DNA of 64,000 nt, taken from Glossina fuscipes. Lineage: Eukaryota; Arthropoda; Insecta; Diptera; Glossinidae. The translations under genes were made by a program, and so were the position numbers. Below the pieces are notes generated by a model. It did no database searches and was not told where the DNA came from. It saw only the letters and a program-made list of their open reading frames with translations. The stretch is from positions 5,348,666-5,412,665 of the forward strand of contig NW_023998455.1 of the NCBI RefSeq assembly GCF_014805625.2, in the 5' to 3' direction. Positions 13,866 to 26,200 of the stretch are shown in pieces. Positions within the stretch are counted from its first letter, which is position 1; every line of letters begins with the position of its first letter.

Positions 13866-13871
13866 TTTATT
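13866..13871 (-). terminator. Candidate polyadenylation signal of gene A
   Basis: TTTATT on the plus strand gives AATAAA on the minus strand. It lies about 250 bases beyond the gene A stop codon and is the first exact AATAAA after it. Use of this site is inferred. Confidence 0.45.
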
Positions 13872-14123
13872 GTATTCTTTTGCTAATTATTATTATTATT
13901 ATTATTAATTCTTTTGCATCGTTTCTATACATCATCATTTTCACCTCCTATCTTTTTCTGGACATCTTTCCTTTCTGCTTTTTCAGTTACACCTCAAAAA
14001 GAGTCTCTCGCCTTAAGCGGACTTCTTTCTTCTTGTTTTGTTTAGCTTTTAATTACAATTCTCTCCCGTCATTCTTACAATTATTGAGCTTAATAAGGAA
14101 AATAGAAAATTCCACAATATTTT

Positions 14124-14252
14124 TTAGTTGCCATAGTCATCGATAAACGTGTCGATTATATAACGCTTCACTTCATTAATGGACGTTCGTTTATTTGAAC
14201 ATTGATGGCGTTCTTGATTGTCAGGCAATATTAGGAGTTGCTGCAACTCCCC
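14124..14252 (-). CDS. Gene A terminal coding exon: end of TSPN domain
   Basis: The acceptor CAACAACAACAG is preceded by a long pyrimidine-rich tract. The exon reads GELQQLLILPDNQERHQC, close to the conserved end of TSPN domains in collagens and related proteins (F.G.(I/L)QQ.LI.PDP.A....C), then a 24-residue charged tail and a TAA stop. Phase 0 fits exon 6. The preceding intron would be 2.2 kb. Read alone, the frame starts with a hydrophobic run that mimics a signal peptide, but that run is the intron's pyrimidine tract. Confidence 0.75.
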   Translation of the reverse strand, partial: GELQQLLILPDNQERHQCSNKRTSINEVKRYIIDTFIDDYGN

Positions 14253-17200
14253 CTGTTGTTGTTGAGCAAAGAACATAGTAAATGCAAAAAGGAAAAATAT
14301 TAATATTGCGGCTAACATTCATCCAAATCAAATACGAATAAGGGCCATGAATGAGGTCATAGCCAAACATACAGTGCAGGAAAATTCTATCCGGTTATGA
14401 CCGAATACTTTATACCAACAGCCTATTTTTGAAAGAAAGACAAAAAAAGAAAATCCTAATGAAATACTAAGGTAGCCATGACCATAGCGATGTGCAGGTA
14501 GCAAGTATGGTTCGTGGGGTATAAGCCCAAATTTTTATACCTTTAACCGTTAGAGTTGTGCAATTTTTTCTCGCTTTTGAATTGCTTTTGAAAAGAGCGG
14601 CATTTTCAGCCTACACGATATTGTACGCACATTATTCGATCGATTTCGCGTATTTTCAATAACTAACTGCATGCATGACCGTCCCAAATGTGTCTGCCAA
14701 ATTTGACACCCTTAGCTCAGGTATATGTTTACCATAGATGCACAGACGGGCATGGTTAAATCAATTTGGAAGTTTGTTTTGATCAGAAATGTAAATATTA
14801 CTTTATTTTACAGGATCTCCGGACCTTTCTTCCTTGTTAGTGTAGCAAACAAAGCAAGTTTGACAAAATCAATTGATTCTTATGAATTTTGAAAATTTTA
14901 CTTTCTGTAAATTTCAAGGAATATATCTCGAAAGTTCGTTCAAGAGACCTACCGCCGAATGGCTTTTATAAGAAAATAGAATTAAAGTTTATTAATCAGA
15001 ACCTGGACCAGAAGATTTTAACTTCTCTCTTTACGCGATCATCACTATTGTTTGCTCATTAACAGGACCGAAGTTTAAAGCTGACATAAGTTCAAGTTTT
15101 TAATAGTTCACAATCCGTTGAAAACTATAACCCGATACCACGGATGCTCTCTTACATAAATATATTATTTTTTGTTTTTCTAATTCGTCCTATCTCTAAT
15201 ATGCGAAAAGATTATTAGACAGGGATTATAGATGACAGAAAAAAACTTCGATTTGAAGAATGTTTTAATAAGAAGCTATAAATACATATGAGGGTAATCT
15301 TTAGTGAATTGAAAAAGGAAAAAATGCTGATCAATTTTTTGCGGGAACCAAAACCGTACACCATTTTCATCCGACACGGAGTAAAAGCTAGAATAAATAT
15401 TTTCCATACTTTTACTATTAAATCTATTATGTAAGGTTTCGGGATAGTCAGAGCACACTGCGTAGTTGATGTAGCGGACAGTAATGGGCAGAAAACAGGA
15501 TAGGCCAATAATGTTCAACATCAATGTTATCTGATCTCGAATTAGGATGCAATAAATTCGGCTAAGTTCGAACTCCCGATTTTAGAGAAGAGAGGAGAGA
15601 AGTAGAGAAGAAGTCAGTTTGATGATTTCGCTCTCGCGCGTGGAACGTTAGTCTACACGGGCGGGTTTAATTCAAGTCGAAAAATTTAATAGGAGTCCCC
15701 GTCCTGTATGCGACAGTTATTCTGATGTGTGTCCAATCATAAAAAAACGAAACGATGTTAGTTAAGCTTAAGTCCGATTACATAAGCTTAAATAAAATTA
15801 AACCGATGTTTATTAATTTTAATTATTATCGGTCAAGTATAATACGTTGCATATGAACGCAACGTTGCCATTTGTTTAAGTAGAGTGAAAAGTAAATAAT
15901 CTCAACAATTTACAATATTCATACTCGAATAAGCCTGTCATCATTGTCGAAGACTATTAAACATCTAACGGCTTCGTAAGGATCTGCTAGTAGTAAGCCA
16001 CGATTTTCAATAGGGCCCCAGGATCAGAGAAATATTCTTGAGAGCAACATTCGCTAAATCGATCAAGATAATTGTTACTTCTTTGCAACACGAATAATCC
16101 GGCAATGCCTACGGAACTGCTACATATAGAAAGATTAGACTAAAATAGGTTGTTCCTTCCTGTGCTGTGGTCATTCAGGATATGTCTCTTAAGCGTGTAA
16201 ACGGAATAGGACACAATCATAACCTTGCAAGTGTATTTTCTACTGGTTGTAAACCTTCACCGATTCTCTAAATCTGTCGTTACGTAGTATTGGTCGGACG
16301 CGTCGTGGCCTCAACTCGGCTACAACGACTTGATAATCGCGTTTTTCGTTAACTGCGCCAAGCGGTAACCCAACTACTTTTTCTGATCTTTTCTTTCCAA
16401 AGTTTAAATAATAAATTTGAAAATTAAATTTATTAATACGCTGATTAAACTTAAAAATCAATTTTAAACTCAGTTATGAGCATTTACTTACATAAAATGC
16501 ACGGCCAATTTCAACGTCCGCATTTATCGGCAGCGAAAATAATCGCTTGGAAACAACAAAACTGTTCGTCCATGAGCAATCGACGTAAATTGAAATAAAA
16601 TCGCCATTTTGTATGCTATATGAACATAATAATGTGAGGGATAATAAAAATAACAATAAAGGAATGTGTAAACTTTAAACCAGAAATAAAACATTCGAGA
16701 GAAATTTTATTTGCTTATCTTTAAAAAAAAATAAAAAATATAGTCGCTTGCCTGATGGATATCTGATGCCAATGATAATCGCATAATTTAAATTTAATGG
16801 GCAACATTTCGGTCGTTTTGTCTCGCTCTAGATACAAACGTAAGCCATCTTTGCACGACTCCAAGTACAGATTGTGAGTGACATTACGTATGGAGAAGAT
16901 AGTACCACTACCGCAACTATTACTGCTGCTGCTACTGCTGCTGCTGCTGCTGCTGCTAGTGGCACCATTGCTACTAACTTTGCTATCATTCTAATAAAAA
17001 CACCCATACACAATGGCCGCAGGCCATTCACCCAAAGAGCAATAAAAGGAAATTAAATTGCGAACAAAGGAATAGTAAACAAAAGGAAGACACAAGAGAT
17101 GAACAAATGTTGTGTTAGATGGAATTTTTTTTTTTAATATTTTTAAAATAAAAATTTTTCTTCCAATTTTCATTTACCTTAACTCTTAAAGTTAACATTA

Positions 17201-20200
17201 TGGTGAAGTTTAAAGTGTTACGCCAACTGAAAACGTAACCTATATTAGATGGAGTTGTGGCCGCTATACCACCTACACTAGTGCTAGAGCCAGGGGCACT
17301 ACTCGACGCTGAAGCTACTCCTCCCATTTCGCTCGCTATAGTCCTTTCCAAAGATATGCTAACAGTAGACAACAAATTGCCAGTAATTTCATTGCTTGAA
17401 CTTGCTGGAATTTGTACGTTATCAGTGGGAGTGGCATTTCCTTCCGATGCCATTGAAGATGCACCGTTCGCTTCGTCACTGTTACTATACTTCTTAGTAT
17501 AGAACTTCATTAAATCATTGATGTCATCTGGAAGTAATGCAAATAAAAAAAAAAACACATTTTTCTTTATTTTTTAATCCTCCTTTATGTTTCGCCTTCT
17601 TCCCCCATTCATGCTTACCATTGCATTCGAAGGTGTTGCAATTCCTCTGCTCTATATTGTAACCTTCGCAGGACATGGTAGAAAATGTTTTTGTTGTTTT
17701 GTGACGTTTACGTTTACGTGCATTTTTCCTGTTTGTTGTGGTGCCACTGCTAGTAGACGATGACAACATATCTGTGTTGGGAGTTGATAGCGATTGCAGT
17801 TCCTCTTGACTTTCACTATTTAAATGTGCTTCAAATAAACGCATTGCTTCCAGTTCTCCATCATTTTGCTCCCTCTGTACTCCCTGGTCCTCAACAAAGC
17901 CGTGTTGTTTTTGCTGTCGTTGTTGTTGGACCTTAACATCACTTAAACGTGATTTACTTTTCACTGGTTCTATAATGTGAAATAGTGATGATGCCGTATC
18001 CTCGCCGCTTGCCCATTTCAGTAATTTTAACTTGTTGTTCGTTGACAACATATCCGTATTCGCAACATGTTGGTCATGATGTAAAATATCATCAGTATTA
18101 CTAGTAGCGTTAACACTGATGATGCCAGAAAATGCAGAAAATTCTTGTTGTATTGAGTCTGCCACAATTTCCGATTTTCTCATAACAACATTATTTGCCA
18201 ACTCCCGCATTAAATTTCGCCCATTCATTCTTATTTCGCTAGCATCGTTACCGTCCTCGTGCTCGCCATCATCAATTGAGAGGTCATCGTTTTCAGTGAT
18301 TTGTTGTTGCTCGCTAAACACGGCATCGTCTTCGAAAACCAAGCTATCATTTGCGTCTCCTTTATCGGCATTCATATTGATTGCTTTATAATGCTCCATA
18401 TTCAAATCAACCATTGGATTATCCAAGAGGCAACGACGAAAACGTTGTTGTACTCCTTTGCCGCATGCCACACTACATACCGTAAAATCACTCCAGTCAT
18501 CCCAACCTAGATAATTATGACACGTGCATGGAATACATACAAAAAAGAAAGCGCAAAAAATAAAAGCAAAGACACGTTTTAAATGACATGTTCCACCTGA
18601 TGCTGACGTCGCTGCAGAATAAGTTAATCTGAATTAGTTCACATTCACGCTTGCATGTCGATGATTGTATTAATGATAAAGCGGTTAATTTATAATCAGG
18701 GAGTTACTTTCCTTTATTACGTCTGTTTCTTTTTCGTTACTTGTAACAATTTTACATATTCTCCTTTTTGCTATCAATGAATTACGTGAGCGGTTTGTCG
18801 ATATAGGAAATTATGATAGAAAAAATCATATTTTCATAGCGAAATAGTAAAAGTTTGTTCGTATACCTTGTTTCTATGGCGTCTCAGATTGCTTGCTAAC
18901 ATACTTATACAGTTTAGGGCTAACTTGATGACTCTAAAAAGTAGTGATCCCATTTATTTTATAATTATGGAGTAACATAAGAACAAAAAGCATTCTTTTA
19001 AAAAATCTTCAAAAAAATATGAGAGAAAGAATTTCAATTTGATTGAGTGATTTTATTTTTATGTGCGTAATAAAAGCTAGACGGATTTTAGGAGTTCTAT
19101 AAATTAGGTAGTCCTTGCGTACCTTAGAGAGCAAAATAAATTATTGACTACAGAAATTGCCACATTCTGTAAACAAACTCTTCTGCTTTCAGCTTTAAAA
19201 AAAGGCGATTCGTCTTAAATTGAATTTCTTCTTATCCATCATTTCTTATTTTCACTGCTTACTGCCAACAAAGTACAAAAGGACTACGTTACATCAAAAA
19301 TAAATGCGAGTTCTTTAAACCTTATATTTGGTACACGCGTGGGCATAATTCCTTTTTTCTCGCTAGTTGGCGAATTTAACATAATGCGACCTGAGGGCTT
19401 AAAATTTAAAATTAAACCTACTTTTTTTGTGGGAAACTTGAGGCTGCAATCGTTATGTTAAGAGTTAGACATGTAGGAGTACGGAATTATATGAATTCCT
19501 TTGGTTGTTTTAATCAAAACGTAAACAAGGTGATCACGTAAGAGCTATACAAATACATTATATAAGAGTATCATGTAGTCCACGCTTTTCTTCAGACTCC
19601 CACCAAACTATGCGAAATAGACAAGCGTGCAACGTATTGAAATTTCTAAACCTTATTATGAATACGATGAACGCATTTCGGCTGTGTTTTATACATTTTG
19701 TTGGAAGCTATATAAGGAAAGTTTTTCCTTTCCCAATAAACTTTACGAACATAAAAATTACCCTTAAAGTAGTGTTTGTGAGATGAAAAGGGCAGTGTGA
19801 ATAGTGAAAATGGCCTTGCCATTACCTTCAGTGGAGAACGCCATAGAGAGAAACATGCTTGCAGATTTGTCGTGATACGAATTAAACGATATTGAATTAG
19901 ATAATATGTGAGACATCTCGTGACACAATCAATGTACTAACGAAAACGTGCAATGACCGCATAGTATCCAAAATCACGTGATAAAGAAGATAAATTTCCT
20001 TCTGTGGAGTTATGGCTTAGTCCAATACACTCCAGACTCTCCATAATCTTATTTTCCACGATTGGCCGTGCTATTGGTGAAATAAAGGCAGAGAAGAAAA
20101 ATTGGTGTTTCAGAAACGAATTTTTGCAAAAATCCAGTAGCGGTCATAAACCAATGTTGGAATAAAAAAAAAATCTTACATCCTATGATGTCTTCTGTCG

Positions 20201-23200
20201 TTCTCTTTTTATTTCCAGTAAAGGTTTACAGCCCTTATGTGATTGCCCTGTGCAGTTAAATGTAATCTTCGATTCATATTTTGTAGGCCTTACAAACATT
20301 AGCGATTTGCTTTTGTGCAGAACCAATTGAAGCTAAAGTAAAAAATCGCATATTTTTTATTTGTTTAAATACAAAACACATTGCTTCTATTATCCTTTCC
20401 TTCTTAATCAAAGTATTAAATGGTACTACTGAGTCGACTGCATTACTTGGTGGGATAAACTTCAATGTCCCTAACCGCTTATCTAGGGACCTTGCCTTGA
20501 TTAAGCTTAGCCAATGTAAATACAATTATGAGCTGTTTAATCCGCTCAGAGTTGTTTGCAGAAACGTAAATGACATCTATCACTGATTCTCATTATCGGC
20601 GATTATCTCATTATGCGCGATTTACCTATGTCGTACTTAAACTAACATTTCATTCTTAATATCTCATTTTTTGTATTTTTTGTATTCAAAATAATATTGT
20701 GTTGTTAACGTGGCGGTTGCCAATCTTATGCTTATTTGCAATGGTTTAGGGGTTCACCTGCAACCTCTTCTCTGTTCTTGTTGCGGGGGTGCTTCTGTGC
20801 TAGCTGTGGACATGCTTTTTTTATTTTTCCTCTTCTTTTTTTCTCTCTTTTTATTTATTTATACATGAATTATTATTTTTAACTTACTTTGTTATTATTA
20901 TTCTTCTTTTCATCTTCCTTTTATTGTATACTAGTTTTCAAAACAATTAGTATAAGATTCTCTGTTAAGATGCACTGAATTCGCCTGTCATTTTCTTTAG
21001 TTCAATTTCATGTATGAATAGGTAAAATAAAATAAAGATCCGCCTGAGTGGCCGAGTAGGCAAGAGTCTCGACTAGCAACTCAATGGTCATGGGTTCAAA
21101 TCTCAAGTGCGATGGAGTTTTTAGTAAAAGCCGAAAGACTCAGATGCTAGTGCTTTAAGACTTTAGTCTTAGAATTTATTCTCTGGCTAAATTTACAACA
21201 ATAATAATAAAAATAAAACAAAATACAAACAAATTACGGAGAATCAATTGAAAGTTATATTGAATTTTTATTGCTTTTCATCGCTGTCATGTCATCAGTT
21301 CATTACATGGCAATTTTCATGGTTTAACTTGTGGTATGACGTTAATGGTAAACGCAAAAAATATGCTTAGAAAGCGTTTTTTTTCCTTTCTCCGCCATCA
21401 CAAATAAAAAACGAACACAAAAAGGTCTGATCATAAATGTTTATGTGCGTCATTGATTTGATGCTGGAAGTTATGCCATGCAAAGGAGAAACCTAGTGTC
21501 AAAAGCTAACAATCTTGTTGACATTCACGCACATATAGTAAATTTTAAGTTAATTACTACGGTTATGTCATCCTGACAGCTCTAAAGGTTGGAAATATTT
21601 GTCACTTCGCCGCATTTAGTTGCAACAGTGGGAAACGTTTGCGCTCTTAATCTGAAAAGCTGCTCTCATCTTCCGAGAAAAGAAACATTTTGAACGCTAG
21701 TTCCGTTATGTTTTTCATGGGGTCTATCGGTTCAAACTTTTCAAAATAAGATTACAGAGATAGAACAGAACAAGTAAAACAAGTTCGTTCAATAGGTTTT
21801 TTAAATCAAACATTCCCCTCCGCACTCTTCATAAAAAGGGCAGAAGGGGTGTTCTCTGTGCCAGAGTTAACTTTTCATCAACACGAGCTTTTTCACGATG
21901 ATTCTCTGATTACACTATAAAATTATATTTTGCTTTCCTTCGTAATAAGCTGTCCCCAGCCATGGCGGACTAGCGGGGCTTTTTTCTGATTAAGTGAAGC
22001 ATCTAAAGTCGGTTTATTTTCGCGCTACTGCGAAATTTTGCCTTAATCGTTCAGTTTTTCTCGCAGCCACAATTTGTTAGCTTTTATAAGGCACGTGGAA
22101 GTTGTGCGCATTCAATTTGATTTCTTCTCTAGCTGCTCACGCTTTGTAGACAATTTTTTATCGCATTGACCCATCTCCTCATAACTTATCAACCTTGTCA
22201 AAGATCAGTAAAAGGTAAATGGGCATATAAGCGGAATGTTCGAAACCAAAATATGCGTGACCTACGAAGAAAGCCAAGCCAAGTAAGACATGTCCGTCGA
22301 ACTGCTCAATCGAGCCTGCTAGCTTGCATGTCTTATAGACAGCTGCTTCTACACCTTAATACTCGCAAGGCAAATAATCGACCGTGAACGGACCGTGAAA
22401 GAAAACTAAAAGCGTGAAGTGTGAGAATTCTTGTTATATAAAACTCTTTTTCTTTTGCGGCTTTTTGCTCGTTATTCAGAAATTATGAGAGATAAAAGGC
22501 TGAAATTTTTCGCATTTACTTTACGGAAGAGTCTACTATTTACGTCCAAAAATGTAAACAATCGGCCATGCCCACACAAAATTACGAGTAATTCAATTTT
22601 ATTTTTTTCATTTTGTTGAGGTCTTATGCTTATCATAGGGCATACAAGAAAAAAACTTTAGCTCTTATGTCTCAAATGGAGACATATTATCTGTCTAAAA
22701 ATGGGTTTATTAGTTCTAGACGCCGCGATTACTTTTTTCCTGGTTTTTTCTTTCAGCGCCATGGATATCGAATAGAGTGCGACAAGCATAGTGGTGAGTA
22801 GGCGAAATTCGGCCTCCGCCGAATATAACTTTTTTACTTGTTTAATTTAATTTAAAAAAAACATTTTTTTTTTTTTAATGCAAATCTCAACAGCACACAG
22901 TAAAAATTGTGTTCATGCAAATTAAGCCATTTAATCTTTGCGTACGTAGACAATCCGAAGAAGAAACGCAACACCATGCACATGAAACACACTTAGTCAA
23001 TTTTCAAGCCGGAGCATGTCTTTCAATCTAAATAATAACGAGTTTTTCACTTTCCACAGAAAGTGTACTTCAATGAAGCGCAGAAGTGTCAATGCATGCA
23101 ACTGAATCCTGAATGAGACAGTAGCCGGGGTAAAAATGAAAAGAAACAGACACAGACGTATCCGTATACGTACATATTTAGTGCATTGAGACAAAATGTC

Positions 23201-26200
23201 AACGAACGAAGTGAATGCAAATGATTATGAAAAGGAAGCAAAACAATATGCTAAACGAACTCATAGCAAAATTTTGTAAATGCATTTACACTTACATATA
23301 TTACGAAAGCTATTTACATGCATATGGGTACAGACAAAACTAACCGTAGCACTATAAGCGCCTCGCATAACTAAAACTACAATAGCTGGATGTTATAAAA
23401 TTAAAAGCCAGATTAGAAAATCGATAGCTGTACACGAAGATGAAAATTTATGCAATTCCCTGAATTGAAATAGGGTGAAGATATAATGTGTTCCACTTCG
23501 GCACACGTGTTCCCGGTACAAATTCATAATATCCATAATCTATTCAGATTAACATCAAGAACTGCATTTTACTTCGCCTTATGTGTTTCTTTATTCTCTA
23601 GTTCCAAAAACTTACCTAAATGCTTCCATATGTAATTTTCAAATTGCGCACTCCAACGATGTAAACCATTTATGCTGATTTTCAATATATCTTCGGAAGA
23701 CGATTGTGGAGCGGGGAAGAAAGCGCCTAAGGATGCTGCTTGTATCTGCTGATGATTTTGTTGTTGTTGTTGATTCTCCGAAACTATTGACCCATACTGT
23801 GGTTGACGAGATAATAAATCGTCTAATCCTTGTTGTTGTTGTTGTTGCTGTTGTTGTCTGACCGTAAGCAATTTACCAAACACAATTAATTCACTTGGCA
23901 GTAATTTCAATAAATTTTGATCGAAACACGACAATGGTTGTACAGTGGCGTTCAATTGTCTTCATAAACGAATACAAAAAATTTATGCAAAACGTTTAAT
24001 AAAATGCATTGCATCATTTTTGATTAGAAAATCTGACGAAAACTAGTGGTTAAAATGCGTTATTAAAAACTACCAACCATTCGCACCTATCACTATAAAG
24101 CAGTATATTAAGTTTCTTTGATATCAAAAAAGCAATATTAAGTTTTTTTCCACTGTCTTAGATTATTTGTAGTTAAGTTCGTTTCCCTATTCGTGCTACT
24201 CCTGATTAGAAAGTTTTAAAATAGAATTTGCAGTGTCCGCATACGATGTAAGGTAGAGGTTTCAGTCGGTCTGATCTAACCACGAAATTTCATAATAGCG
24301 GCATGCCGTTAGGCAACGTTGCGTGATCTCAAGAATAGCGGCTGGCCGCTATGCAAGAATAAGAAAAGAAGAAAAAGGTTTGAAAGGAGAGTTTTGTATG
24401 ATCAGTTAGCATTTGGTCTTGTCAGGTGAGAGCCAATAAAAATATGCCTTATGTTGTACATAATTATTTCTTTAACTTCTGATATCGGTTGTTCTACCTA
24501 ATTGTTTTTGTTACGTTTTACTTAAAATGTGTTTACTGTTACGAAGTTATACAAATTATAAAGCAATAAAATTGAAAAAAGTTTTAATGCAGGAACAGTG
24601 CAAAGAAGAAACAGCAAAAATGTTCATGTCTTTCGTGAAATGCATATCTGCAAGCGAACCAAATCATATGATTTTATTACAGATGGCAATTGTTTTGCAT
24701 AAAAGAAAACTTGGCGGCGTCGCTCCTTTGTCTTTGAATAGAAAGTATTAATAAGATATGTAAATTGTAGTTTATTGAGGGCTAAAATCGAGAAACAAAA
24801 CTGCCTATGTGTAAATAAATAACGTCTGTGCTTGTGAAGGAAATAAATTGAAAAAAGTATTATTGCCATTGTTATTATCAACAAGGATAATTATGGTTTG
24901 TGAATGCATAATAATTGTGCCTACAAAAATAGTTGATACGATAGATAGATCGCTATACCATAAACAGTACATAAATGAATTAAAGAATAATTTAAAGTAA
25001 ACTGTGAATTAAACTGTGAACTGGTTTTAAGATTTGGAAACAACGAGATAAAAATAATAATAAAAAAATGGAATGGTACAGAATAAACTGCAAAGGGGAG
25101 AGAAGTTCATTTTCTTCATATACATTAACACATATGCACATCATCGCTCATCATGAATTAAGTAAAAATCTATTTTGTTGTATAAAAGTAATACTAGATG
25201 ATCAAGTGTTTTCGAAATTGTAATAGTTTTTGGTTGCAACAACAACAGAAAGGAAAGAATAAAGGTAAAGTAGAGAAAACAAAAAAAGGCGAAAGTGCTA
25301 CCGCAACTTTGGTGCGGTATTACCCTATCCCTATCCCATCGTTTAGTCAATTTGGTAGTCTGTCATAATAGCTCTCTCTGGATTCACAAGAATAATCTCG
25401 GACATGGTAATGGCCGTGTAAGGCAATTGCAGTATTTATCATACTTCGATATTGTTAAGATGCAAAGTTTATGTGCGAAAAAGCTTCGAAAGAAAACAAA
25501 AAGTTAGATCTTTTTCTTTCGGCAAAATAGTGATGTTGCGCTCTAATTGTCGTGATAAGTTTCTTCAACGATTTCTCCAAGTAAAGTCAACACATAAGAT
25601 GACGTATTCTATGTATGTATGTATATGCAAGGTCAGTAAGAATCAATCCACTGATGCCCATAATTGACCATTAGGCATAATGTCTCTCCGAAATACCACC
25701 AATAAATGATTCCACAAGCGGTAAATAAATGGCTGAGGGCACGTAGGGTAAGACCAAAGAAATCATTCTTTATTCGTTGTGCATCAGTCTTAGCGTTTCT
25801 TCTTTTTGTTTATAAAGATGCACATGTCGTACATTGCAACTTTAACATATTCCAAGGGAGCACGTAAACTTAGCCTAGATGATTGTTTGGAGGGCAGACC
25901 GCGATGTGAAAAATGCATCGGTTTTTACTGATTGTTTATTAATCCCAATGGCTCTTCAAAAAGATATTTTTAAGGAGAAATATATGTTCCACAAATGGAA
26001 GATTCCAACAAGAGAGCCATTATTGGGACTAGATGGATAGTAATGAGAAGGAATTCTTTATCGGTGTGTTGACGAGCGATCAAAGCGGCTTAGTTAACCT
26101 ATTCTACTAGAAGTGATGACCTTTTTCTTCTAATATCACCTGTCACCTCTATGAGGTCCTAATCTAATGGGTAAGTTTTCTGCCTTTTCCGACTGAGCAC

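Noticed and set aside
16240..16461. Minus-strand frame after gene A exon 6 (SEKVVGLPLGAVNEKRDYQ..) as the last exon of gene A
   Set aside because: The best-placed acceptor in phase leaves an intron of only about 50 bases, the product does not resemble the end of a TSPN domain, and the exon at 14252-14124 fits both phase and domain much better.
16828..17056. Frames with poly-Ala and poly-Thr on either strand around the GCT/AGC repeat
   Set aside because: They are other-frame readings of the gene A exon 5 poly-Ser tract.
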